Notes: generated by a model not told the origin, from the letters alone. Numbered from the stretch's first letter, positions 27,696 to 36,589 are shown. The stretch is 64,000 nucleotides of DNA from Paenibacillus sp. MSJ-34 (GCF_018918005.1 NZ_JAHLPR010000027.1:1-64000), one strand, 5' to 3'. Numbers and translations: made by a program.

Positions 27696-28882
27696 GGCAC
27701 GATCCCCATTCTGCGGCCGACGGCCGCGATCCGTTCGACCGCCCATTGCAAATCTTGCAACCGATGCGTCGCCATGACGGTAAAACGGATGCGCGCCGCC
27801 CCTTCCGGAACGGTCGGCGGCCGAATCGCCACGGCTGCGATGCCTTCCGCTTGCAATGCGGCGCCAAAATCGACGGCCCGCGCGTTATCGCCCAGCAGCA
27901 GCGGTATAATATGGGATTCGCTATCCCCCGTATCGAATCCGCATTCGTTCAACGCGCGGCGAAACCAGGCCGCACGTTGAAACAGCGCTTCGCGCCGCCA
28001 CGGCTCGCTGCGGATCGTCAGCCAGTTGGCGCGGACGGCGGACATCACAATCGGCGGCAGGGCGGTATTGTATATCAATGTGCGAGCCTTATTGATCAAA
28101 TATTGTATGAGCACCGCATCGCCCGCCACATAAGCACCGCATGCGCCGTACGCTTTGCTGAACGTGCCCATCTGCACGTCCACCCTCCGCTGCAAACCGA
28201 GCGCATGCGCGAGCCCTTGCCCTTCTTCGCCGTAAACGCCCCCGCTATGCGCCTCGTCAACCATCAAAATCGCCCCGTATCGTTCCTTGAGTTCAACCAA
28301 CTCCGGCAATGGAGCCGTCGTTCCGTCCATACTGAATACCGCATCCGTAACGATCAATTTCTTCGCTCCGGTCGGAACGCTGCGCAGCATCCGCTCCAAC
28401 TGGCCGATATCGCGGTGGCGATAACGGCTGCATTTCGCGCGGCTGAGTGCAATCCCGTCCACAATGCTTGCGTGGTTCAAGCGGTCGCTGAACACATAGT
28501 CTCCCCGACCGGCCAGAGCGCTGATGACGCCCACATTCGCCATATATCCGCTGCTGAAGACGAGGCTGCTCTCCGTTCCTTTGTAAGCCGCAAATTCACG
28601 TTCAAACCGGTCGTATACCGGATCGTTGCCCGTAATGAGACGGGATGCGCCGGCTCCGAGCCTCATATCGGCATCCCCTTCTTCCGCTCCGTCCGTGCCG
28701 TTCGGCAATGGATTGGAAAGGCCCAAATAATGATTGGACGCCAAATTCAACATGCGGCGGCCCGATCGTTCGATCCAGCCCCCTTCCAACCATCCGGTCG
28801 GCTCCAAGCGCCGGTATTGATTGCGCTCCGACAATTGCCGCAGCTCATCCCTCATCCATTGCCATCGATCCGTTCCTTCCAT
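27692..28882 (-). CDS. bioF: 8-amino-7-oxononanoate synthase
   Basis: 396-residue PLP enzyme condensing pimeloyl thioester with L-alanine. Motifs: NLASNHYLGLSN near 46-57, GAGASRLITGNDPVYDRFE near 76-94, FSSGYMANVG, DEAHSGGVYG and PLP-lysine Lys243 in GTFSKAYGACGAYV. AAGGAG lies eight bases upstream of the ATG. Third gene of bioDBFHC, 33 bp after bioB. Confidence 0.95.
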   Translation of the reverse strand: MEGTDRWQWMRDELRQLSERNQYRRLEPTGWLEGGWIERSGRRMLNLASNHYLGLSNPLPNGTDGAEEGDADMRLGAGASRLITGNDPVYDRFEREFAAYKGTESSLVFSSGYMANVGVISALAGRGDYVFSDRLNHASIVDGIALSRAKCSRYRHRDIGQLERMLRSVPTGAKKLIVTDAVFSMDGTTAPLPELVELKERYGAILMVDEAHSGGVYGEEGQGLAHALGLQRRVDVQMGTFSKAYGACGAYVAGDAVLIQYLINKARTLIYNTALPPIVMSAVRANWLTIRSEPWRREALFQRAAWFRRALNECGFDTGDSESHIIPLLLGDNARAVDFGAALQAEGIAAVAIRPPTVPEGAARIRFTVMATHRLQDLQWAVERIAAVGRRMGIVP

Positions 28883-28915
28883 GCGATGCTCTCCTTCCCG
28901 GCCGACTCCATATGC

Positions 28916-29908
28916 CTATAGCGCGCATAGCTCGATTTCAAAGCCGAGGTCCTCGATCATGCGATGATCGGCGGTCGCCTCTTGCCCTTCCGTCGTTAAA
29001 TAATCGCCGACGAATACCGAATTGGCCGCATACAGCGCCAGCGCCTGCAAGGAACGAAGATTCACTTCGCGGCCGCCTGAAGCCCGTATCTCCTTATCCG
29101 GATAAATGAATCTGAATAAGGCAAGCACCTTTAAGCATTTCCGCGGGTTCAAATGGCTGTCTTTTTCCAGCGGCGTCCCCGGAATCGGGATGAGAAAATT
29201 GACCGGGATCGAGTCCGCATCCAATTCGCGCAGCGCAAAAGCGACATCCGCAATTTGCTCGTCCGATTCTCCCATGCCGACGATGCAGCCCGAGCATGGA
29301 GACATCCCCGCCGTCTTCGCTTGCTCTACCGTACGCACGCGATCGTCATATGTATGTGTCGTCGTGATGTTCGCAAAATGGCTTGCGCTCGTATTCAAAT
29401 TGTGATTGTAACGGTCTACTCCCGCTTCCTTCAATCGCGCCGCCTGATCGTCGGATAAAATGCCGAGACATGCGCATATTTTCAGCGGCATCGTCGCCTT
29501 GATCTCCTTGACGGCCTCCACCACTTGCTCCACTTCCCGCTTCGTCGGTCCTCTGCCGCTCGCCACGATGCAGTAGGTTCCCGCTTTCCACTCCATCGCT
29601 TTGCGCGCCCCATCCACCAGCACGTCTTTCTCGAGCAGCGGATATTTCGACACGGGGGCCGAAGAGACGATCGATTGGGAACAATAACCGCAATCCTCGG
29701 GACAGAGTCCGCTTTTCGCATTGACAATCAAATTCAATTTTACTTTTTTGCCGAAATAATGTTTGCGGACTCGAAATGCGGCATGCATCAAAGGAAGCAG
29801 TTCGTCGTCGTCGGCTTCAAGCACGCTAAGCGCTTCCTCTTTCGTTAACCGTTCGCCTTGCAAAGCTTTGTCGGCATAATGATTCCAGTTCGGTTCCAGT
29901 TTGATCAT
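28916..29908 (-). CDS. bioB: Biotin synthase
   Basis: 330-residue radical SAM enzyme inserting sulfur into dethiobiotin. The radical SAM cluster is Cys69, Cys73 and Cys76 in LCPEDCGYCSQS. GMSPCSGCIVGMGE, NFLIPIPGTPLE and YNHNLNTSASHFANITTTHTYDDRV are typical BioB segments carrying second-cluster ligands. The ATG overlaps the bioD stop by 4 bp (ATGA). Confidence 0.97.
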   Translation of the reverse strand: MIKLEPNWNHYADKALQGERLTKEEALSVLEADDDELLPLMHAAFRVRKHYFGKKVKLNLIVNAKSGLCPEDCGYCSQSIVSSAPVSKYPLLEKDVLVDGARKAMEWKAGTYCIVASGRGPTKREVEQVVEAVKEIKATMPLKICACLGILSDDQAARLKEAGVDRYNHNLNTSASHFANITTTHTYDDRVRTVEQAKTAGMSPCSGCIVGMGESDEQIADVAFALRELDADSIPVNFLIPIPGTPLEKDSHLNPRKCLKVLALFRFIYPDKEIRASGGREVNLRSLQALALYAANSVFVGDYLTTEGQEATADHRMIEDLGFEIELCAL

Positions 29909-30705
29909 CGTTCATTCTCCCATCCGTTTATGATTGCATTCATATCGACTCGTTCCGTTATGCAAGTTACCCATCGTTGCCATGCGGGCGATTTCCCTGT
30001 CTCGCTTACGCCGCCCCGTTCGTATCGTTCCGCCGCGCGCGGAGCTTCCGAATCCGATGGCTCCAGCCAAGGCAGCATTCCGATGACCGGAACTTGCGAG
30101 AACGTTTCGATCATCATGGCATTTTCCGTTATGCCGCGTTCCTCTCCGGCCCGGCAGCCGTTCAGAATGACGCCTGCCATCGCCAGCCCCTGCCGTCGCG
30201 CATAGTCAACGGTCAACAGCGTATGGTTCACCGTGCCCAGTCCCGGGCGGGCGACGATCAACAGCGGCAGCCCGAGCGCCGCAGCCAAATCGGCGACCAG
30301 ATGACGCTCCGTCAGCGGGACCGCCAAACCTCCGGCTCCCTCGACAATCCAGAAACAGCCGTCCTCCAGCCGGTCCGATCCTTCGCGCGCCAGCCGCTCG
30401 AAATCGATCTCCTTGCCCGCACGGCGGGCCGCCATCCAGGGAGCCAGCGGCTCCGGCAAAGTGACGGACGCGATATCTTCTTCCTTCTGTCCGTACCCGC
30501 TCCCGCCTCCGAATAACAAACGGCTGCTGTCCGCATCGGGACTGCCCATCCGCACCCCGCTCTGCACCGGTTTCCATAACCGGATTTCCGGCCAATGCCG
30601 GGAGGCGGTCAAACGCAGCGCCGCAGCCAATCCCGAAGCGACCTGCGTCTTGCCGACATCGGTATCGGTCCCGGTTACAAAAATGCCACGCCGTCTTTTG
30701 TTCAT
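29905..30705 (-). CDS. bioD: Dethiobiotin synthase
   Basis: 266-residue ATP-dependent carboxylase forming the ureido ring of dethiobiotin. N-terminal P-loop FVTGTDTDVGKTQVASGLA (about 9-27), LWKPVQSG near 46-53, and the later FWIVEGAGGLAVPL motif. Encoded first in bioDBFHC behind a BirA operator. GAGGTG seven bases before the ATG. Confidence 0.96.
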   Translation of the reverse strand: MNKRRRGIFVTGTDTDVGKTQVASGLAAALRLTASRHWPEIRLWKPVQSGVRMGSPDADSSRLLFGGGSGYGQKEEDIASVTLPEPLAPWMAARRAGKEIDFERLAREGSDRLEDGCFWIVEGAGGLAVPLTERHLVADLAAALGLPLLIVARPGLGTVNHTLLTVDYARRQGLAMAGVILNGCRAGEERGITENAMMIETFSQVPVIGMLPWLEPSDSEAPRAAERYERGGVSETGKSPAWQRWVTCITERVDMNAIINGWENER

Positions 30706-30742
30706 CCGTTAACACCTCATTATTTTGTCTTAATCATAATTT

Positions 30743-30777
30743 ATTGTCAACCATTTTAATTGTATTTTTGGTTAACA
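30743..30777 (-). promoter_or_regulatory. BirA operator of bioDBFHC
   Basis: TTGTCAACC (30743-30751) and GGTTAACAA (30769-30777) are inverted half-sites with a 17-bp spacer, the BirA (biotin protein ligase/repressor) pattern. A minus-strand -10 candidate TACAAT lies inside the spacer, so biotinyl-AMP-BirA would block the promoter. The bioA operator at 63315 has the same spacing. Confidence 0.85.
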
Positions 30778-30840
30778 ATATGTGCGTACCATTTTACTAC
30801 ATTAGAACGTTCCTTTTCTACTTCGAAAATGAGTTCAATA

Positions 30841-30883
30841 GAAAAAGCACGAACTTACCGAGTCGCCTCGTTAAGCTCGTGCC
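30841..30883 (-). terminator. Intrinsic terminator of the NlpC/P60 gene
   Basis: On the minus strand GCACGAGCTTAACGAG pairs with CTCGGTAAGTTCGTGC (two mismatches) across a four-base loop and is followed by TTTTTC. It lies 50 bp after the stop codon. Confidence 0.88.
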
Positions 30884-30932
30884 CATTTTCGGTTACACGC
30901 TTATGTTTTACATTATATAGTCCGAAGAAACT

Positions 30933-31754
30933 CTATTTTACGACGCTTCCCCCGTACAAGAACCGATACTCCCAATGTTTGCCCTTAATCGTATCCGTGC
31001 GAACGCCGCCGGATGTCTTGGAATAGGTATGCAGTATCTTTCCTTCCCCTAAATAAATGCCTACGTGAGTAATGCGTTCTTTATCCCATTGCATATTCGC
31101 ATAGGAAGAAGCTTTAGTTCCTTTATAGGACGAGAAGAACATTAAGTCTCCGCGCTTTAATTCGCTGATGCTCTTTTTCACCGTGCTGTTCTGACGAATC
31201 CAATTTCCTTGCTTGCGGGAATCGGTAGGCAGCGTAATCCCGATCGCTTCTTTAAACGCTTGCCGGACAAAAGCGGAGCAATCGAACGTTTTCGTGGAAT
31301 TCCGGTTCGATCCGAATTCGTACGGCGTGCCTAAATATTTCATGCCTGTCGAGATGACTTTCTCTATTTTCTCGGAAGCCGTTCCCGCCGCCGGTTTTTC
31401 CGCCGGCTTGTCCGACGGTTGCTCAGGCGTTACGGAGCCGCCGGCTACCGTCATATATTTCGAGCTTGTGCTCATGTAACCGACATTCCCGAGTCCATCG
31501 CGTACTTTATACCAAGCGCTGTTCTCCTGACCGAGAATTGTAACCTGTTCTCCCTTTTTCATCAGACGAACAACGGATCCTGACAGTGACGGTTTGTTTC
31601 GTAGATTAACCGATGCTTTTACCGTTCCCGTTTGTGCGCTGCTTGCAGCGATTGCCGCCGATTGCGTTGCCGGCTGCGTCGCAGCCGCCGCCGTCGCTGC
31701 GTAAGCTTGTCCCACCAAAGATACGAGAAGTAACCCCATTAACAGTTTTTTCAT
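30933..31754 (-). CDS. Secreted SH3/NlpC-P60 cell-wall endopeptidase (C40)
   Basis: 273 residues. A signal peptide (about 1-20, cleavage near AYAATA) precedes an Ala/Gln/Thr-rich linker, an SH3b wall-binding domain (ASVNLRNKPSLSGSVVRLMKKGEQV, about 48-105), a Pro/Glu/Lys linker and an NlpC/P60 domain. Catalytic residues are Cys in TFDCSAFVRQAF, His in ITHVGIYLG and the polar third residue near ILHTYS. Such D,L-endopeptidases cut peptidoglycan stem peptides. AGGAGG precedes the ATG. The ~400-bp leader carries a possible structured RNA and a terminator. Confidence 0.92.
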   Translation of the reverse strand: MKKLLMGLLLVSLVGQAYAATAAAATQPATQSAAIAASSAQTGTVKASVNLRNKPSLSGSVVRLMKKGEQVTILGQENSAWYKVRDGLGNVGYMSTSSKYMTVAGGSVTPEQPSDKPAEKPAAGTASEKIEKVISTGMKYLGTPYEFGSNRNSTKTFDCSAFVRQAFKEAIGITLPTDSRKQGNWIRQNSTVKKSISELKRGDLMFFSSYKGTKASSYANMQWDKERITHVGIYLGEGKILHTYSKTSGGVRTDTIKGKHWEYRFLYGGSVVK

Positions 31755-31930
31755 ACGAACCTCCTGATTGATGCATCCTCTTAGATGTTTTTTAGTGAAA
31801 GCTAACCTGTCTCATCCTATCAAACTACCAAAATATGCTATGTATGTTATCACCTCACATTTCTGTCTCGTAAATTATTATAATTTTGTAACCTTTTCGT
31901 TTCCATGCGACCTTTTTCGCAAAATTCGAC

Positions 31931-31950
31931 AAAAAAAGGACCTAAGTCCC
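31931..31950 (-). terminator. Short terminator-like hairpin in the NlpC/P60 leader
   Basis: On the minus strand GGAC-TTAG-GTCC is followed by seven T residues. It lies between a structured element (32011-32143) and the NlpC/P60 start, so it may be an attenuator. The stem is short (four strong pairs plus weak flanking pairs). Confidence 0.45.
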
Positions 31951-32007
31951 ATTAATCCATCATTAAACATTGGCAATATTGGTAAAAAGTAATAGATTAT
32001 AAAAAGA

Positions 32008-32143
32008 CCGCGGAAACAAATCGTTCCAGCGATCCTTATGCTAGGTCTATTAGTTATCAGGATAGGTCGAGTTTTGAGCCGCACGCGCTTCGAATCAGTC
32101 GATTTTATTCGAAATTTCATACACGTATCGCAATTTGTTTCCG
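32008..32143 (-). ncRNA. Possible cis-regulatory RNA upstream of the NlpC/P60 gene
   Basis: A perfect 11-bp long-range stem joins CGGAAACAAAT (32011-32021) and ATTTGTTTCCG (32133-32143). Within it are a 7-bp hairpin TTCGAAT/ATTCGAA (32089-32095 with 32107-32113) and ATCCT/AGGAT (32032-32036 with 32059-32063), giving a three-way junction. On the minus strand GACCTA near 32045 could pair with TAGGTC of the downstream terminator. I do not recognise the class; it does not match the c-di-AMP riboswitch text that often precedes such genes. It could instead be a relative of the CTAACGGAAA intergenic repeats. The rest of 31755-32228 is AT-rich; I see no gene in it. Confidence 0.4.
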
Positions 32144-32176
32144 TTAGCCGCGAAATCGTCCCTATATGCCTAAAAA

Positions 32177-32208
32177 ACAAAAAAACCGGCTATTCGAGAA
32201 TAACCGGT
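32177..32208 (-). terminator. Terminator behind the decayed SGNH gene
   Basis: On the minus strand ACCGGTTATT pairs with AATAGCCGGT (one mismatch) and is followed by TTTTTTTG. It lies 20 bp downstream of the pseudogene's last reading frame. Confidence 0.8.
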
Positions 32209-32228
32209 CAAGGCAAATATGCGCTGCA

Positions 32229-32924
32229 TTATTGATTAATGAAAACGATTTTCGATTGGCCGCCGCTCTCGACGCTGAACCCGAGCCCGTCGGCCAGGAC
32301 GCGGAGCGGCACGTACGTTTTAAGTTCATTGCCCGTTTGCTGCACAAACGGCGGCGCATCGATTGCGATCGGGCTGCCGTTCAATGTCATCGCAGCGGAA
32401 CCGACGGTCAGGACTAATTCTCTGTCCCTGTAAGCAATCGTTGCGGCGGTTGCCGCCAACCATAATTGCAATGAGCGTCGCCGATTCGATATCGCACCGC
32501 GCTTGCGCTGCCGTTCCCGTAAACAGTTCGGTGCGCGGATCGGGCAGCTTCGCCTGAATATCGTCCATCGCAATTCGGCGTTGTTCCTTAATCGCTGCTA
32601 TGTAATTTTTGAAGCCTTCGCTTGTAAGTCCTAAAATCCCGTAATTTCGCAATGCGGCGCGGCCGCGAAACAACGCCTGTTCATAGATGCGCTCCGCGAA
32701 ACCGTAAGCCTTCGATCGTTCGATCGGGTTCGTCCGCCATGTACGGTTCGAAACCGGCTGCCACCGAATCCCCGAAAACGACGCTAGTGGCGTTTGCTGC
32801 GGCCACAAGGCGCATGAACAGTCGCCGCCACAATCGCGGAGAGGCCGAGAATCATAACGGCAACCAGCGCCCCCGCCGTTATGCCTTGAAGCCTCTTATT
32901 CCTACGCTTCCACACGCTCTTCAT
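32229..32924 (-). pseudogene. Decayed SGNH/GDSL hydrolase with C-terminal stalk domain
   Basis: Four consecutive fragments in different frames read as one protein. First comes a start and membrane/signal segment (ITAGALVAVMILGLSAIVAA) from 32924. Next is VVFGDSVAAGF, the GDS nucleophile block, which ends at a stop at 32691. Then comes KAYGFAERIYEQALFRGRAA..NYGILGLTSEGF..LIAIMVGGN, the SGNH middle with the start of the GGND block. Last is a copper-amine-oxidase-like stalk (YVPLRVLADGLGFSVESG..) ending at 32229. The region between the GGN block and the stalk, which should hold the catalytic Asp-His, is missing. At least three frame changes plus an internal deletion make this a pseudogene. Confidence 0.8.
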
Positions 32925-32954
32925 CCGAACACACTCAATCCGCGAGAACGCCGG

Positions 32955-33218
32955 TTATTCGCCGGCCTCTTCCTTATCGCCCCGATCCTTCACCCGGTCT
33001 TTCACCCGGGACATATACCGGTCGTACCGATCGTCGATTTCTTGGGCCATCATACGGTATTTCCGCGTTTCTTCCACGATCGGATCGAGCTGCGTTTGAA
33101 TCCGGATTTCGTACTTGGGGACGATCCGTTTGCGCTGCTCTTGTTCCCGATCCGATTCCTTCATCTCGCCGTCGGTTAATATTTCAGTTATTTTCCGCTC
33201 CATTTCGTGTTCATTCAT
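32955..33218 (-). CDS. Small highly charged protein of unknown function
   Basis: 87 residues from the ATG at 33218, which has a perfect AAGGAGG about eight bases upstream. Mostly Glu, Asp, Arg and Lys with no signal or membrane segment; probably helical throughout (QTQLDPIVEETRKYRMMAQEIDDRYDRYM). The C-terminus is a Lys/Arg/Asp/Glu tail. I do not recognise a family. It lies between the inositol phosphatase gene and the decayed SGNH gene. The strong ribosome site is the main argument that it is real. Confidence 0.6.
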   Translation of the reverse strand: MNEHEMERKITEILTDGEMKESDREQEQRKRIVPKYEIRIQTQLDPIVEETRKYRMMAQEIDDRYDRYMSRVKDRVKDRGDKEEAGE

Positions 33219-33328
33219 GTCCGTAACCTCCTTCATTGGGAACGCAAATTCGCGTCCGCGTCAAAGGTAGTTTGGGCTTAATTCGCCCGCTTTATGAACA
33301 AAGCCTCGGGACGATCGGGCAAAGAGCG

Positions 33329-34207
33329 TTATCTGCTCTCATATCCCGTGGCGTTCGCCTCGGCCAACACGCTCATCAATTCGTCATGAATATGCCCGTT
33401 TGTCGCGACAAAATGGCGCACTCCCAAATGATACGGCTTTCCTACCGTATCCGTCACGCGCCCGCCCGATTCCGCAACGAGCAGCGCGCCGGCTGCTACA
33501 TCCCACGCATTCAAGTTCAACTCCCAGAAGCCGCTCAATCGGCCCGCGGCCACATAGGCAAGCTGGAGCGCCGCCGATCCGGAAGCGCGAATGTTGCGGA
33601 CGCGCGGGACAAGCGCGCCGATTCCCGCCAAATTTAAAGGCAGCATATTCTCCCGGTCTGTGGGAAAACCGCTGGAGATGAGACTTTCTTGCAGCGTCGA
33701 TTCCCCCGACACTTTCATCGGCACGCCGTGAACGTACGCCCCTTTCCCCTTCTCGGCGACGAACAATTCGTCGCGCGACGGGTCGTAGACGACGCCGACG
33801 ATCACTTCGCCTTGATGGGCAAGCGCAATCGACACCGAATAATACGGATATCCGTGAACGTAGTTGGTCGTCCCGTCGATCGGATCGACGATCCATAAAT
33901 ATTCCGCATCGCTCGCCTCTTGAAGCGCTTTAACGGAAGCCGCCGCTCCGATGCCCGAGCCCTCCTCTCCCAGGAAGGAATGGTTCGGGAAATGCGTCGC
34001 AATCAAATTGCGGATCATCTTTTCCGCCCCTTTATCCACTTCCGTAACCAAGTCATGCGAAGAATATTTTATATCTAATTGTTGATATGTTCCGAGTTTG
34101 CTTTTGATCCATTCCCCCGCTTTGGCCGCACAATTGATCGCTACGGCCGTAAAACTTTTACTGGTAACGACATACGGTTGCTCTTTCGGCTGGTTCAAGA
34201 TTTTCAC
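33329..34207 (-). CDS. Inositol monophosphatase family protein
   Basis: 292 residues of the Mg-dependent, Li-sensitive phosphatase fold (IMPase/FBPase/CysQ). Metal-binding motifs are FLGEEGSG, WIVDPIDGTTNYVHGYPYYSVSIAL and the C-terminal NAWDVAAGALLVAESGG. It could hydrolyse inositol phosphate, fructose-1,6-bisphosphate or PAP; sequence alone does not say. The start is a GTG with a GAAAG-type site. No operon partner is obvious. Confidence 0.9.
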   Translation of the reverse strand: MKILNQPKEQPYVVTSKSFTAVAINCAAKAGEWIKSKLGTYQQLDIKYSSHDLVTEVDKGAEKMIRNLIATHFPNHSFLGEEGSGIGAAASVKALQEASDAEYLWIVDPIDGTTNYVHGYPYYSVSIALAHQGEVIVGVVYDPSRDELFVAEKGKGAYVHGVPMKVSGESTLQESLISSGFPTDRENMLPLNLAGIGALVPRVRNIRASGSAALQLAYVAAGRLSGFWELNLNAWDVAAGALLVAESGGRVTDTVGKPYHLGVRHFVATNGHIHDELMSVLAEANATGYESR

Positions 34208-34291
34208 TCTACTTTCTATCGATTCTTTTCTCCCTTAAATATACGTTGCTGGGGTAGCGAAGTTTCGCCCTAATTCCGAGATAACACCAAA

Positions 34292-35119
34292 TCAAGCGGA
34301 CGTCATCCCGCCGATAATCATGCGTACGGCCAATACGAGCAGCGTAATCCGCAACAGCCACAGCAAGCCTTTGCCGCTCATTCGCCCCGCAATATACGCG
34401 CCGATTCTGCCGCCGATATAAGCGCTTGGCGCGAGGACGGCCACCGGCAGCCAATCGATCTCGCCATAATAAGCATGCATCCCGCTGCCGAGAATGGAGG
34501 ACAAGAAGATGACGAACATCGACGTTGCCGTAGCGACATGCGGCGGATAACGAAACAATAACACCATGAGCGGGACGAATAAAGAGCCGCCCCCGATTCC
34601 GAACAATCCGGAAATGAAACCCACCGCAAAACCGATCAATAATACGGGGATCCAATGATAGCCGTATGTCGTAACGTTCCCGTCGCTATCCGTATAGGTT
34701 CGTTCCGTTCTCCACGCGATCGAACGCGGCTTCATTTTTTCTTTCACTATCATTAGAATCGCCATGAAAAGCATAAAAAAACCGAACACAAGCTGAAATA
34801 ATTGATCTTGCAGTTTTCCCGTCAAAGCGGCGCCGATCATCGAAGCCGGACCGCTCGTCGCGAAAAACAGCCAGCTGCTTCGAAAATCGACAAGTTTCTT
34901 TTTGGAGTAAGAAATTGTGGAAGATAATGCCGTGAAAATCAGCACCGCCAACGAAGTCCCGACCGCCGTGGCAGTCGATATCTCCTCGCCCATAAGCGAC
35001 GGACCGAAGTAAATAAGCGCAGGCACAATGATAATGCCTCCTCCGAGGCCTACGATCGCGCCGAACGTGGATGAAACAAGACCGATGATAACAAGAACGA
35101 TAATGGTAACGATGAGCAT
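34292..35119 (-). CDS. TauE/SafE family sulfite/anion exporter-like protein
   Basis: 275 residues from the ATG at 35119 (AGAGG five bases upstream; the frame continues 13 codons further without a site). Two repeated four-helix halves with GAIVGLGGGIIIVPALIYFGP near 20-40 and FISGLFGIGGGSLFVPLMVLLFRYPPHVATATSMFVIFLSS in the second half, the duplicated family signature. Family members export sulfite, sulfoacetate or other organic anions; the substrate here is unknown. Confidence 0.88.
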   Translation of the reverse strand: MLIVTIIVLVIIGLVSSTFGAIVGLGGGIIIVPALIYFGPSLMGEEISTATAVGTSLAVLIFTALSSTISYSKKKLVDFRSSWLFFATSGPASMIGAALTGKLQDQLFQLVFGFFMLFMAILMIVKEKMKPRSIAWRTERTYTDSDGNVTTYGYHWIPVLLIGFAVGFISGLFGIGGGSLFVPLMVLLFRYPPHVATATSMFVIFLSSILGSGMHAYYGEIDWLPVAVLAPSAYIGGRIGAYIAGRMSGKGLLWLLRITLLVLAVRMIIGGMTSA

Positions 35120-35230
35120 ATGGCCCTCTTTCGCCTTCTTTCTGCCAAAAAGTTGCAAATGAAAGAAAAAGTCCGTTTCAATACGAGCCTTCGGGCCAAC
35201 GCATAGAAACGAACTCCCTGATATGCAATG

Positions 35231-36001
35231 CTACACGCCGACGATATGATAGCCGTTGTCGACATAGATGACTTCGCCGGTGATGCCGCGGGAAAGATGG
35301 CTCATCAGGAACATCGCCGTGTCTCCCACTTCCGCCGTTTCCGTCGTTCGGCGCAGCGGCGCCTTCTGCTCCACTTCGTGCAGGATGGAGTTGAAGTCTT
35401 TAATCCCTTTGGCCGCAAGAGTGCGGATCGGACCTGCCGATATCGCGTTGACGCGAATGTTCGCAGGACCCAAATCGTTCGCCAGATAGCGAACGGAAGC
35501 TTCTAATGCGGCTTTCGCCACGCCCATGACGTTGTAGTTGCGCAGCACGCGCTCGGCGCCGAGATAGGTCATCGTCATGATGCTGCCGCCCTCCGTCATC
35601 AGCGGATGAAGCCGCTGAGCCACCGCGGTCAGCGAATAAGCGCTAATATCGTGCGCCAAGGCGAATCCGTCGCGGGAAGTGTTGACGTACTGTCCTTCCA
35701 ATTCTTCCGTTTTGGCAAACGCGATGCTGTGCACGACGCCGTGAAGCACGCCGAAATGCTCCTTCAACTGCGCCGCCAGCGCGTCGATTTCCTCGTCAAC
35801 GGTCACGTTGCAAGGGAGTATGATCGAATTCGGAATCGTGTCCGCCAGTTTGCGCACACGTTCCTGTACCCGTTCGCTCTCATATGTAAATGCTAATCTG
35901 GCTCCTTGGGCTGCCAATGATTGCGCAATCGCCCATGCGATGCTGCGATCGTTCGCAACTCCCATGATGACGATATTTTTGCCGTTCAATAATTGACTCA
36001 T
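35231..36001 (-). CDS. fabI: Enoyl-[acyl-carrier-protein] reductase (NADH), FabI
   Basis: 256 residues from the ATG at 36001 (AGGAGG eight bases upstream). Catalyses the last reduction in each cycle of type II fatty-acid synthesis. KNIVIMGVANDRSIAWAIAQSLAAQGA is the FabI nucleotide-binding start, and the catalytic Tyr-x6-Lys pair lies in NYNVMGVAKAALEAS. RTLAAKGIKDFNSIL (substrate loop) and VIYVDNGYHI close the domain. I looked for a FapR operator upstream and did not find a convincing one. Confidence 0.96.
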   Translation of the reverse strand: MSQLLNGKNIVIMGVANDRSIAWAIAQSLAAQGARLAFTYESERVQERVRKLADTIPNSIILPCNVTVDEEIDALAAQLKEHFGVLHGVVHSIAFAKTEELEGQYVNTSRDGFALAHDISAYSLTAVAQRLHPLMTEGGSIMTMTYLGAERVLRNYNVMGVAKAALEASVRYLANDLGPANIRVNAISAGPIRTLAAKGIKDFNSILHEVEQKAPLRRTTETAEVGDTAMFLMSHLSRGITGEVIYVDNGYHIVGV

Positions 36002-36205
36002 TCCAATATCCTCCTCTCGCCGCATGATAGCGGCTCTTTGTAAAAAGTACCCTATTTCCGGTTGAATTTCAAGTAAAAACCATCAAACCGACAGCCTGTC
36101 CGTTTTCGCCGCAAACGAAGCCGCGCCCCTCGCGCTTGCCTATTGCCCGTTAAGCCGATCCGCCGCTAGCGCCAATCACTGCGCTTGCGCCAAGCACTAG
36201 GCCGT

Positions 36206-36529
36206 TTATTTGCCTTCCTGCTCTCCGAAAAACATTTCATACGCCAAATCGGTCTGAATTCGCGACTCCTCGTCGGTCAGCTTGCGCACCAATTCCATCT
36301 CTACTTCGGTCACTTCCTGGCCTTGAAAATTGATTTCGGCGATCGAAGCGACGATTTTGACGATAGCGATGGCTCGATTGTCCGGCGTATAAGCGATCAC
36401 TTTCTGCCCCGTCGGATAAACGCGAAATCCGTTCTTGACCATTTTGCCGCGGCCGTATTCCAGCAATTCGTACAGTTCCTGCTCCGATTTAAACTTGCAG
36501 ACCGAATTAAATTCCGTTTGAAATCCCAT
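36206..36529 (-). CDS. Small conserved protein, possibly DUF2584-like
   Basis: 107 residues, no signal or membrane segment. MGFQTEFNSVCKFKSEQE at the N-terminus, KNGFRVYPTGQKVIAY and AIVKIVASIAEINFQGQEVTEVEMELVRKL suggest a small alpha/beta fold. It resembles DUF2584-type Bacillales proteins in its opening and VYPxG segment, but I am not certain. The ATG follows an AAGGAGGGG site. It lies between fabI and ddl, with separate promoters likely. Function unknown. Confidence 0.65.
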   Translation of the reverse strand: MGFQTEFNSVCKFKSEQELYELLEYGRGKMVKNGFRVYPTGQKVIAYTPDNRAIAIVKIVASIAEINFQGQEVTEVEMELVRKLTDEESRIQTDLAYEMFFGEQEGK

Positions 36530-36589
36530 CGGAACCCCTCCTTAAACGTCGTTAAGATTCGATTTATTGCTCCATCTATTGGCAAGCAT

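Noticed and set aside
31768-31992. A 74-codon plus-strand frame in the NlpC/P60 leader
   Set aside because: No ribosome site and no coding-like composition; it is antisense to the leader of a real gene.
31931-32143. c-di-AMP (ydaO) riboswitch ahead of the NlpC/P60 gene
   Set aside because: The characteristic conserved segments of that class are absent; only the gene context fits.
36002-36080. FapR operator upstream of fabI
   Set aside because: GGGTACTTTTTAC near 36045 is only vaguely similar to the consensus and is not a good inverted repeat.
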